From Clostridia bacterium (GTDB lineage Bacteria > Bacillota > Clostridia > Peptostreptococcales > Anaerovoracaceae): a stretch of DNA of 7,053 bases. The stretch covers positions 1 through 7,053 of the forward strand of contig CAAEEE010000335.1 in the NCBI GenBank assembly GCA_900754805.1, written 5' to 3'. This document shows, piece after piece, positions 1 to 5,890 of this stretch. The notes beneath the pieces are model-generated. The model worked only from the letters and a program-made list of their open reading frames with translations, made no database searches and was not told where the DNA came from. Numbering within the stretch: position 1 is the stretch's first letter; every line of letters begins with the position of its first letter. A program made the translations under genes and the position numbers.

Positions 1-480
1 CATTTCGAGCGTCGCCGCATAAACCGCATCCTCAAGTTTAGAATAGTTTTTCATGTGGGCAGCAATCAAATGCGCGATGACTTCACTGTCGGTTTCCGAC
101 TTGAATTTTACATTATATTCCGCAATGAGCATCTGCTTCAGCTCCACGAAGTTTTCAAGGATGCCGTTATGAACAATTGCCACCGTGCCGTCTTCGCTTG
201 CGTGCGGATGTGCATTTACATCCGACGGCGCGCCGTGCGTTGCCCATCTCGTGTGTCCGATTCCCGTATGGCTGTCAAAACTTATGCCTCTTGCCATTTC
301 GTGTTTCAGAAGTTCCTCAAGATTTGCAATTTCTCCAACCTTTTTTCTGATATCGATTCCGCCGTTACGCACAAGCGCAATTCCCGCGGAATCATATCCC
401 CTGTATTCCAGCTTTTTAAGGCCGTCCATAATGATGCTTCTCGCATCGTTTTTTCCTACATATCCTACAATACCGCACAT
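1..480 (-). CDS. glmS: Glutamine--fructose-6-phosphate aminotransferase (GlmS), N-terminal part, cut by window edge
   Basis: Cytoplasmic enzyme that makes glucosamine-6-phosphate from fructose-6-phosphate and glutamine, the first committed step of amino-sugar synthesis for peptidoglycan. Only the first 160 residues are in the window; full-length GlmS is about 600 residues, so the two sugar-isomerase (SIS) domains lie beyond the left edge. What is visible is the class II glutamine amidotransferase domain. It starts MCGIVGYVG, and Cys2 becomes the N-terminal nucleophile after Met removal. It continues with LEYRGYDSAGIA (residues 24-35), HTRWATHG (76-83), HNGI (104-107) and SETDSEV (128-134), which hold the glutamine-binding Arg78, oxyanion-hole Asn105/Gly106 and Asp131. 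The start is fixed by the need for Cys at position 2 and by a GGAG-type site just upstream. It is the fourth gene of the cdaA-cdaR-glmM-glmS operon, five bases after the glmM stop codon. No ribozyme leader fits before it. Confidence 0.96.
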   Translation of the reverse strand, partial: MCGIVGYVGKNDARSIIMDGLKKLEYRGYDSAGIALVRNGGIDIRKKVGEIANLEELLKHEMARGISFDSHTGIGHTRWATHGAPSDVNAHPHASEDGTVAIVHNGILENFVELKQMLIAEYNVKFKSETDSEVIAHLIAAHMKNYSKLEDAVYAATLEM

Positions 481-485
481 AATTT

Positions 486-1841
486 CTATCTCCTAAACTT
501 CTTTTCAATTAAAGCTGCAAGGTCTTCCGCCAAACGGCGTATCATTTCCGTGTCGCTTCCCTCCAGCATGACGCGCACGAGAGGTTCCGTTCCTGACGGG
601 CGGATTAAAACTCTTCCGTTTCCCTCCATCTGCGCCTCAATCGCCGCAATCGCAAGTGCAACCTCTTCGTCCTTCATATAAGTTTTTTTATAATCATTAT
701 TAATCTTTGCATTTACCAGCACCTGCGGATAAATCTTAATTTCATCTGCAAGTTCCGAAAGCTTTCTTCCCGACGCAAGAACTGCTTTTACAAGCTGAAT
801 GGAGGACAAAATCCCGTCTCCGGTTGTCGTATGCTCAAGAAAGATAATGTGTCCCGACTGCTCTCCGCCTATGACGCAGCCTGTCTTAAGCATCTGTTCC
901 AGCACATAGCGGTCGCCGACAGCGGTAACATCCACATTGATTCCTTCTGCTTCCATCGCCTTATGAAAACCGATGTTGCTCATAACCGTCACGGTTACCT
1001 TGTTGTCTTTCAGTCTGCCTTCCGCTTTCAGCATTTTCGCGCAGATTGCAATGGTTTTATCGCCGTCAAGCACTCTGCCGAGCTCATCTACGACAATAAG
1101 TCTGTCGGCATCCCCGTCAAACGCAAGGCCCATGTCTGCGTGATGCGCCAAAACTGCTGCCTGAAGTTTTTCCGGATGCGTCGAACCGCAGGCATCATTT
1201 ATGTTCGTTCCGTCCGGTCGGTCACCGATTGTCACGACTTCCGCTCCAAGTGCTTCGTATACCTTCGGTGCTACCTGATAGGACGCCCCGTTTGCGCAGT
1301 CAAGAACCACTTTCTTTCCATCCAGACGATATCCCGCCGTCTCAATTAAATGCCGTGCATATAACTCAAGCGCATTTTCACCTGCTTCCAGACATTTTCC
1401 GATTTCCTCGCCTGTAATATGGCTGTTGACATCGACACTGCTGATAATTAAATCCTCAATCTTTTCCTCAAGTAAATCATCCAGTTTGAAGCCGTCTCCG
1501 TTAAAAAATTTAATACCGTTATATTCAAAAGTATTATGTGAGGCACTGATAACGATTCCTGCATCGGCACCGTAATGTCTCGCCAGATAAGCAACCGCCG
1601 GAGTCGGAAGCACTCCCGCCTTGATTACATTTCCGCCAACCGCCAAAATTCCCGCAGTCAGCGCATTTTCAAGCATATCGCCTGACACACGCGTGTCCTT
1701 GCCTATGACGATTACCGGTCTGTCACTGCTTTTCTTCAAAACATAGGTTCCGGATTTTCCTAAGTTAAACGCCAGTTCCGGCGTCAGTTCCTTATTCGCC
1801 ACGCCCCTTACGCCGTCTGTTCCGAAAAGTCTGCCCATCAT
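486..1841 (-). CDS. glmM: Phosphoglucosamine mutase (GlmM)
   Basis: Interconverts glucosamine-6-phosphate and glucosamine-1-phosphate in the cytoplasm, between GlmS and GlmU on the way to UDP-GlcNAc. At 451 residues it has the normal family length of about 445-450. It opens with GRLFGTDGVRG, typical of GlmM. The active-site phosphoserine is Ser101 in ISASHN (98-103). The magnesium loop is DGDADR (242-247). The sugar-binding loop is GGEQSGH (325-331) and the C-terminal phosphate-binding loop is RPSGTEP (414-420), so all four alpha-D-phosphohexomutase domains are intact. The residue after SASHN is Thr where many GlmM proteins have Pro. Two ATG codons are adjacent at the start; the second (1836-1838) has better spacing from the Shine-Dalgarno, so residue numbers may drop by one. 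In Bacillus and Lactococcus, GlmM binds and inhibits CdaA, which fits its place 14 bases after cdaR in the same operon. Confidence 0.97.
   Translation of the reverse strand: MMGRLFGTDGVRGVANKELTPELAFNLGKSGTYVLKKSSDRPVIVIGKDTRVSGDMLENALTAGILAVGGNVIKAGVLPTPAVAYLARHYGADAGIVISASHNTFEYNGIKFFNGDGFKLDDLLEEKIEDLIISSVDVNSHITGEEIGKCLEAGENALELYARHLIETAGYRLDGKKVVLDCANGASYQVAPKVYEALGAEVVTIGDRPDGTNINDACGSTHPEKLQAAVLAHHADMGLAFDGDADRLIVVDELGRVLDGDKTIAICAKMLKAEGRLKDNKVTVTVMSNIGFHKAMEAEGINVDVTAVGDRYVLEQMLKTGCVIGGEQSGHIIFLEHTTTGDGILSSIQLVKAVLASGRKLSELADEIKIYPQVLVNAKINNDYKKTYMKDEEVALAIAAIEAQMEGNGRVLIRPSGTEPLVRVMLEGSDTEMIRRLAEDLAALIEKKFRR
490..494 (-). promoter_or_regulatory. glmS ribosome binding site inside the glmM junction
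   Basis: On the minus strand AGGAG lies nine bases before the glmS ATG. It sits immediately upstream of the glmM TAG stop (486-488), within the last glmM codons. Ribosomes finishing glmM therefore pass over the glmS start signal, which suggests translational coupling. The site is seen directly; coupling is inferred. Confidence 0.75.
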
Positions 1842-1844
1842 CTT

Positions 1845-1850
1845 CCTCCT
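1845..1850 (-). promoter_or_regulatory. glmM ribosome binding site that favours the second ATG
   Basis: A perfect AGGAGG lies on the minus strand in the 14-base gap between cdaR and glmM. It is three bases from the first ATG (1839-1841) and six from the second (1836-1838). Spacing of about five to nine bases is usual, so the protein probably starts MGRLFG, as most GlmM proteins do. The real start is then 1838 rather than 1841. Confidence 0.7.
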
Positions 1851-1855
1851 GCTTT

Positions 1856-3052
1856 TTATTCCATAGTAATACTAATATTGATTTCGCCCGGAGTATATTC
1901 CAGGTCGGTGTGAGATTTCGCGCATACGCAGGATAATGCTACCGTATGGTCGCCTTCTTCTAAACCGTCGATATCCGCGGTCAGGGAAAAGTCCTCTTCT
2001 GTGATGCTGCTCATTTCTTCCGGTTTCGCAGTAACGGTTACCTTGATTTTCACATTTCCCACGACAGCCATTGCAGCCTCGCTGATTCCGCTCAGAACAA
2101 CATCATTTTCCGTAAAAGTAAAAGTCTTCGTCTCCACGCCCTTTACACTTACTTTCACATAGAGGTTTTGTGATTCGGATGCAGCCGTCACTCCGCTCGG
2201 CAAAATCGGATCGATTTTAATATTTGTGTCTTCATATACATCGGAAAGATCGATTTCTCCGCATGAAATACTTTTGATGGAAGAAAGAACATCCTCGCGT
2301 CCCTTGATTGTAATTGTCTTCGGAACCGAAACACTGCGCTCGAAAGCAGTATGTTCTGCTCCGCTGATTGGAACATCAAGGCTGACCGTCTTCTTTTTCA
2401 GCATAACCGCCGTAATGGAAACATTGGACTTCGACAATTTCACGCCTTCTACTGCCTCGCCGTTCTCGTCCACCGGAATAAGCGGTACGGTAAGGGATTT
2501 CATTTCGTCCGCAACCTTGCTCGCATCCAGTGCCGCACGCACGCTCGTTACCTTTTCAACTAAAGACTTCGCGCCTTTCACTGTAATCTTCTCATCGCTT
2601 ATCTGCACGATGCTCGGCTCACTCTCGTCATCCTCCTGGTTTTCTAAAGTCGGATTAATTGGTTTTTCCGCGCTGATTAATTCGTCTACCACAATCGTAA
2701 TCTTCTGTACGCTGAGATTTTCAATCGAGACATCATCAGGATGATTTACATTAAGCTTTACCTTATTTTCTCCGACCTTCAGTCCTTCAACATCCGCCGT
2801 GACAGTAAAGTCGGCATCCTTGATTTTGCTCAGAGCCTGACGTTGGCAGGAATAGTTGATATTGACTTTGCTGTAATCCATCGACAGAATTACCAAATCA
2901 TCCGCTGCAAGAGTCTGCTCATTAACCAAGGTAATCGGAACGCCTCTGACGGTCTCTGTCGATGACTGGTTGACATCTACCAAAACATATGCCCACAAAA
3001 CGATTGCCGTAATCAGGGCAATGATTAAATTTAATTTATTACTTTTCAGCAT
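1856..3052 (-). CDS. cdaR: CdaR, YbbR-repeat membrane regulator of diadenylate cyclase
   Basis: Membrane-anchored partner of CdaA; in Bacillus subtilis, Listeria and other Firmicutes, CdaR (YbbR) binds CdaA and alters its c-di-AMP output. The 398-residue protein has a short basic start (MLKSNK), one transmembrane helix at about residues 8-26 ending in LWAYVLVDV, then an outside portion of beta-rich YbbR repeats. I count four repeats: about 37-123, 128-216, 220-305 and 307-398. Repeats 1 and 4 share a visible pattern, DFTVTADVEGL and DFSLTADIDGL. An acidic stretch (ENQEDDESEP, 137-146) lies near the start of repeat 2. It is shorter than B. subtilis CdaR (about 480 residues), mainly for lack of a C-terminal extension. 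The start overlaps the end of cdaA by 14 bases and has its own Shine-Dalgarno. Sequence identity is weak in this family; context makes the call firm. Confidence 0.93.
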   Translation of the reverse strand: MLKSNKLNLIIALITAIVLWAYVLVDVNQSSTETVRGVPITLVNEQTLAADDLVILSMDYSKVNINYSCQRQALSKIKDADFTVTADVEGLKVGENKVKLNVNHPDDVSIENLSVQKITIVVDELISAEKPINPTLENQEDDESEPSIVQISDEKITVKGAKSLVEKVTSVRAALDASKVADEMKSLTVPLIPVDENGEAVEGVKLSKSNVSITAVMLKKKTVSLDVPISGAEHTAFERSVSVPKTITIKGREDVLSSIKSISCGEIDLSDVYEDTNIKIDPILPSGVTAASESQNLYVKVSVKGVETKTFTFTENDVVLSGISEAAMAVVGNVKIKVTVTAKPEEMSSITEEDFSLTADIDGLEEGDHTVALSCVCAKSHTDLEYTPGEINISITME

Positions 3053-3881
3053 TTTTTACCCCCTTGAGAGCCTTTTTGATTCTGTCACCGAGTTTCTGCT
3101 CCGTTTCCCCCTCAAAATACAGGTTCAAAAGTTTTTTCTCAATGCTCTTTCCATCTAAGAACCTGGTTAATCTGCCGTTCTGCGCCACAGAAATAACACC
3201 CGTTTCCTCAGACACAATGATAACCAAAGCATCCGAGTTTTCCGTAATTCCAATTCCTGCCCGGTGTCTTGTCCCCAGTTCCTTATTCAGTTCTTTATTC
3301 TGCGTAAGCGGCAAAACACATCCTGCCGCATAGAGCTTGTCTCCCCGTACGATGACCGCGCCGTCATGCAGCGGCGTTCCTTCATAAAAGATGGTTCCGA
3401 TCATCTGCGCCGTAATCTGCGCATCGATAATAGTTCCCGTTTCGACAATATCGTTCAGTGCGATTTCTCTTTCAATGACAATCAGGGCACCCGTCCTGCT
3501 TGCGGACATGGAATCGACCGCCTCGACAAACTGACCTACAATGCGCTTGGCCTCTTCCTTATCCACTTCGCCGAAAACATTGGTAATTCTGCTTCTGCCC
3601 AGATACTCAAGCGCTCTTCGCAGTTCCGGCTGGAAGATAACCACAATCGCCACCAGTCCGGCGCTGATGAGGCTTGACAAAAGCCAGTGCAGTGTATATA
3701 AATGCATCCATTTGGAAAGCAGTGTCGCCACCACTAAAAGCAGCAGCCCTTTCGCAAGCTGTTCGGCTCTGGTTTCTCTGATAAATCCCAATAATTTATA
3801 TATAAGAAATGTGATGATTACAATGTCTAAAACATCTGTAATTCCAACGCTTGAAGCGATGTTCTTAAAAAAATTTTCCAT
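3039..3881 (-). CDS. cdaA: Diadenylate cyclase CdaA (DacA), membrane bound
   Basis: Condenses two ATP into cyclic di-AMP, the second messenger that governs potassium and osmolyte transport and wall integrity in Firmicutes. The 280-residue length is normal (B. subtilis 273). Three membrane helices fall at about residues 14-33, 43-59 and 65-83, followed by FQPELRRALE (83-92), the conserved link into the DisA_N cyclase domain (about 95-255). The two catalytic signatures are both intact: LHDGAVIV (171-178, with DGA at 173-175) and TRHRAGIG (204-211, with RHR at 205-207). The start has GAAAGGG seven bases upstream and follows a strong promoter. It is the first gene of the operon and overlaps cdaR, its known regulator. 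The cyclase domain faces the cytoplasm. Confidence 0.97.
   Translation of the reverse strand: MENFFKNIASSVGITDVLDIVIITFLIYKLLGFIRETRAEQLAKGLLLLVVATLLSKWMHLYTLHWLLSSLISAGLVAIVVIFQPELRRALEYLGRSRITNVFGEVDKEEAKRIVGQFVEAVDSMSASRTGALIVIEREIALNDIVETGTIIDAQITAQMIGTIFYEGTPLHDGAVIVRGDKLYAAGCVLPLTQNKELNKELGTRHRAGIGITENSDALVIIVSEETGVISVAQNGRLTRFLDGKSIEKKLLNLYFEGETEQKLGDRIKKALKGVKNAEK
3059..3065 (-). promoter_or_regulatory. cdaR ribosome binding site within the end of cdaA
   Basis: On the minus strand AAGGGGG lies six bases before the cdaR ATG (3050-3052), inside the last codons of cdaA. This supports the chosen cdaR start and the 14-base overlap of the two reading frames, an arrangement that usually keeps partner proteins in balance. 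Confidence 0.65.
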
Positions 3882-3910
3882 AAACTTACCCTTTCATACA
3901 TACTAATTCT

Positions 3911-3939
3911 ATTGTACTTGATAAATATGTTATTTTCAA
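3911..3939 (-). promoter_or_regulatory. Sigma-A-type promoter of the cdaA-cdaR-glmM-glmS operon
   Basis: Read on the minus strand, TTGAAA (3934-3939) and TACAAT (3911-3916) match the -35 and -10 consensus at five of six positions each, with the ideal 17-base spacer. Transcription would begin near 3904, giving a leader of only about 22 bases before cdaA, too short for a riboswitch. No other promoter of this quality was noticed ahead of the downstream genes, so it probably drives all four. Confidence 0.75.
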
Positions 3940-3941
3940 GT
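3916..3941. repeat. Inverted repeat across the cdaA promoter, possible operator
   Basis: ACTTGA (3916-3921) and TCAAGT (3936-3941) are perfect reverse complements with 14 bases between them, so half-site centres are 20 bases apart, about two helical turns. One arm touches the -10 box and the other covers most of the -35 box of the cdaA promoter. A dimeric repressor bound here would block RNA polymerase. Six-base arms can arise by chance in AT-rich DNA, and no binding protein is identified. Confidence 0.35.
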
Positions 3942-3963
3942 GGGCACCGTGATTTTTTGTTTT

Positions 3964-3991
3964 ATCATTTTGTTCTGCCGCCGCATATACT
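3964..3991 (+). promoter_or_regulatory. Candidate promoter of the amidase gene, sigma type uncertain
   Basis: CATATACT at 3984-3991 contains TATACT (3986-3991), a good sigma-A -10, but the -35 region is poor: TTATCA (3962-3967) at an 18-base spacing is the best match. The same -10 also resembles the CATACAnT element of sporulation sigma-E promoters, with a partial upstream match (TATCATT, 3963-3969) 14 bases away. Transcription would begin near 3998. Which sigma factor is used cannot be settled by eye. Confidence 0.4.
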
Positions 3992-4012
3992 GGGATAACA
4001 AAACAATATAAC

Positions 4013-4019
4013 GGAGGTG
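4013..4019 (+). promoter_or_regulatory. Strong ribosome binding site of the amidase gene
   Basis: GGAGGTG is a seven-base match to the 16S rRNA anti-Shine-Dalgarno and lies five bases before the ATG at 4025. It fixes the start of a protein that otherwise lacks an N-terminal signal, so the missing export signal is not due to a wrong start. Confidence 0.8.
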
Positions 4020-4024
4020 TTTTT

Positions 4025-4567
4025 ATGGCTTCAGTTTTTCTCAGCCCCTCGACACAGGAATACAATCAGTTTGTCAACGGGGGTACGGAAGAATATTACA
4101 CAAATCTTATTGCTGATGCAATGGTTCCTTACCTCAGAGCTGCCGGCATTGATTTTTCTCGAAATAATCCGAATGGTACGGTTATCGATTCAGTGAACGC
4201 GTCCAATTCGGGAAATTACGACTTTCACCTGGCGATTCACACCAATGCCGCGCCTGCCAATCTGTCCGGCCGCATTCAGGGACCCGATGTCTACTATTAC
4301 CGCGACAGTCCTCGCAGCAAAGCCGCCGCGGAAATCTTTGCGAATAACCTCAAACTCATCTATCCTCAGCCGGAGCTTGTGACTATCGTTCCGACGACAA
4401 GCCTGGTCGAGCTTCGCCGTACGAAAGCCCCTGCGGTTCTGGTCGAGGTCGCTTATCACGACAACGTCGATGACGCGAACTGGATTACATCCAATATTGA
4501 AGAAATCGCCGAAAATCTTTCCCTGTCCCTTGCCGATGTGCTGGGCGTTCCGTTTGTTGAAATTTGA
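4025..4567 (+). CDS. Small single-domain N-acetylmuramoyl-L-alanine amidase (Amidase_3 type)
   Basis: Probable zinc amidase that cuts the bond between N-acetylmuramic acid and L-alanine in peptidoglycan. At 180 residues it is just the catalytic domain. Visible family features are the opening strand SVFLSPSTQ (3-11), GGTEEYYTNLIADAM (19-33) with the likely zinc Glu at 22 or 23, LAIHTNA (69-75) with zinc His72, and VLVEVAYHDN (138-147) with the probable catalytic Glu141. The usual first zinc ligand, the His of DPGHGG, is absent: this position reads SPSTQ. I recall similar short clostridial proteins with the same change, so it may be a subfamily trait. There is no signal peptide, membrane helix or wall-binding repeat, so how it reaches the wall is unclear; lysis or mother-cell release are options. 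The start has GGAGGTG (4013-4019) five bases upstream. It is divergent from cdaA. Confidence 0.82.
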   Translation: MASVFLSPSTQEYNQFVNGGTEEYYTNLIADAMVPYLRAAGIDFSRNNPNGTVIDSVNASNSGNYDFHLAIHTNAAPANLSGRIQGPDVYYYRDSPRSKAAAEIFANNLKLIYPQPELVTIVPTTSLVELRRTKAPAVLVEVAYHDNVDDANWITSNIEEIAENLSLSLADVLGVPFVEI

Positions 4568-4592
4568 CATCGGCGCGGAAAGATGTAATAAT
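4564..4592 (+). promoter_or_regulatory. Sigma-A promoter of the methyltransferase gene, overlapping the amidase stop codon
   Basis: A perfect -35 TTGACA (4564-4569) includes the TGA stop codon of the amidase (4565-4567). After a 17-base spacer comes AATAAT (4587-4592), five of six matches to TATAAT, preceded by TG at 4584-4585, the extended -10 element. Transcription would begin near 4599, about 35 bases before the ATG. A weak 5-base inverted repeat (ACATC 4567-4571, GATGT 4582-4586) lies in the spacer. A GGAG site at 4624-4627 serves the gene. Confidence 0.65.
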
Positions 4593-4633
4593 TGAACATA
4601 ATACTATATCGCAAAATTTAAACGGAGATTAAC

Positions 4634-5890
4634 ATGGATAAAAATACAGATAAATTGGAAGAGCTGTTTACTGAAATTTTCACAGGGGATTCTCTTCTCA
4701 AAATCATTTTTTCCGGAAAGCGCAAAAAATCCCTTGCGTACAGCAAAGTTATGATGCGTCCGCTCAAAATCGGCGGCAGGGCGAAATATCAGGCGGAGTA
4801 TACTTATCCGAAAAAAGTAACGCATTCCAATCTTGAAGCAGGCGATGCGCGCAGCCTTGCGCTGCGCCTGGTCTGTGAAGATTTTAAGCAGATAAATATC
4901 TTTACACGCGGCTCGGAGATTCAGGTGCTCGCCGCAAAGCCTGAAAGGCCACGGATTACCCACAAGGACTTGGCCGCGCCGGCTGCATCGGCTTCATCGG
5001 CTTCAGCCGCCGGCGCACCTGCGCCCACTTCAGGCTCGGCGAAAGTGGGCTCACCTGTATCTATGCAGGCTCTTGCCGCTCACAACCGCGCGAAAAAATA
5101 TGTGCTGCCTGCGGGCGTGCCTTGTGATTTCCTGATCCGCCTTGGGATTATGGGCGAAGGCGGAACCGTATTTCCGCGCAGCTACAACAAATTCCGCCAG
5201 ATTAACCGTTATCTTGAAATTGTGGAAGATGTCTTCCCGTACCTGCCTAAGGACAAGACCTTGAAAATCATCGATTTCGGCTGCGGCAAGGCATATCTGA
5301 CCTTCGCGCTTTATCACTATCTCAAAGTGATGAAGCAGCGGAATGTGGAAATCATCGGACTGGATTTAAAGGAGGATGTCATCGACTTCTGCAGCAGTGT
5401 CGCCTCCGACCTCGGCTACGATGAATTGAAGTTTTTGAAAGGCGATATCGCAGACTATACAGACGACCATGCGGACATGGTCGTGACGCTGCACGCCTGC
5501 GACACCGCAACCGATTACGCTTTGATTAACGCGGTTGCATGGAACACCAAGGTTATTCTCAGTGTTCCGTGCTGCCAGCATGAATTGTTTAAGCAGATAA
5601 AAAACGACCTTCATAAGCCGATTCTCAAACACGGCATTTTGAAGGATCGTTTCACCGAATATCTGACCGATGGGCTTCGCGGTTTGAAACTTGAGGCCTG
5701 TGGCTACGATGTCGCGATGATTGAGTTCACATCGCTTGAGCATACCGCCCGCAATATCATGATTAAGGCGGTAAAAACAAATGCTGCCGGAGCCTACGCG
5801 AAAAAGAAGTGCGAAGCCGCCGAGCAGCAATATCAAGCATTATGTGATTTTTATCAGGTTACGCCGACCATCGGCAAACTCGGTGGGTGA
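4634..5890 (+). CDS. Class I SAM-dependent methyltransferase (Methyltransf_32 / METTL25-like), substrate unknown
   Basis: A 418-residue predicted cytoplasmic protein with three parts. Residues 1-112 form an N-terminal region of unknown function, rich in basic residues. Residues 113-141 are a low-complexity Ala/Ser/Pro/Gly linker. Residues from about 145 to 385 are a Rossmann-fold methyltransferase. SAM-binding motif I is IIDFGCGKAYLTF (212-224), and the acidic end of strand beta-2 is IIGLDLKED (240-248) with Asp244. Two signatures, HACDTATD (287-294) and VPCCQHE (311-317), are typical of the family that includes eukaryotic METTL25-like proteins. NKFRQINRYLEIVEDV (185-200) is also a conserved element as I remember the bacterial proteins. 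The substrate is not established; RNA or protein are possible. It has its own promoter and GGAG site, so it is not strictly tied to the amidase 66 bases upstream. Its stop touches that of the convergent GTPase gene. Confidence 0.88.
   Translation: MDKNTDKLEELFTEIFTGDSLLKIIFSGKRKKSLAYSKVMMRPLKIGGRAKYQAEYTYPKKVTHSNLEAGDARSLALRLVCEDFKQINIFTRGSEIQVLAAKPERPRITHKDLAAPAASASSASAAGAPAPTSGSAKVGSPVSMQALAAHNRAKKYVLPAGVPCDFLIRLGIMGEGGTVFPRSYNKFRQINRYLEIVEDVFPYLPKDKTLKIIDFGCGKAYLTFALYHYLKVMKQRNVEIIGLDLKEDVIDFCSSVASDLGYDELKFLKGDIADYTDDHADMVVTLHACDTATDYALINAVAWNTKVILSVPCCQHELFKQIKNDLHKPILKHGILKDRFTEYLTDGLRGLKLEACGYDVAMIEFTSLEHTARNIMIKAVKTNAAGAYAKKKCEAAEQQYQALCDFYQVTPTIGKLGG
4972..5056 (+). repeat. Low-complexity Ala/Ser/Pro linker coding segment with hairpin
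   Basis: This GC-rich stretch of the methyltransferase gene encodes residues 113-141, mostly Ala, Ser, Gly and Pro. It contains short direct repeats (the 8-mer TCGGCTTC at 4988-4995 and 4997-5004) and a perfect 8-base inverted repeat, GCCCACTT (5023-5030) and AAGTGGGC (5043-5050), with a 12-base loop. No T-tract follows, so it is not a terminator. Slippage-type growth of the linker is a likely origin. Confidence 0.6.

Noticed and set aside
55..681. Plus-strand open frame of 208 codons opposite glmS and glmM
   Set aside because: It runs antisense across two clearly conserved genes, has no recognisable domain, and no ribosome binding site was evident. It is a shadow frame.
2226..2744. Plus-strand open frame of 172 codons opposite cdaR
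   Set aside because: Ser/Thr/Phe-rich translation is what antisense of a Glu/Lys/Val-rich protein gives; no start signal and no family resemblance.
3882..4024. A riboswitch or c-di-AMP (ydaO-type) sensor in the divergent region
   Set aside because: The leader of cdaA is about 22 bases and that of the amidase about 27 bases, too short for any known riboswitch of this kind.
4567..4586. ACATC/GATGT stem after the amidase gene as a terminator
   Set aside because: Only five base pairs, not followed by a T-tract, and it overlaps a good promoter.
5023..5050. Hairpin GCCCACTT / AAGTGGGC as an intrinsic terminator
   Set aside because: It lies within a good coding frame and has no following T-run.
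3938..5050. AAGTGGGC occurs both in the cdaA control region (3938-3945) and in the methyltransferase linker (5043-5050)
   Set aside because: One shared 8-mer among the many in 7 kb is expected by chance, and the flanks do not extend the match.
5366..5836. Minus-strand open frame of 156 codons opposite the methyltransferase
   Set aside because: It covers the catalytic domain antisense; the sense frame has all conserved motifs.
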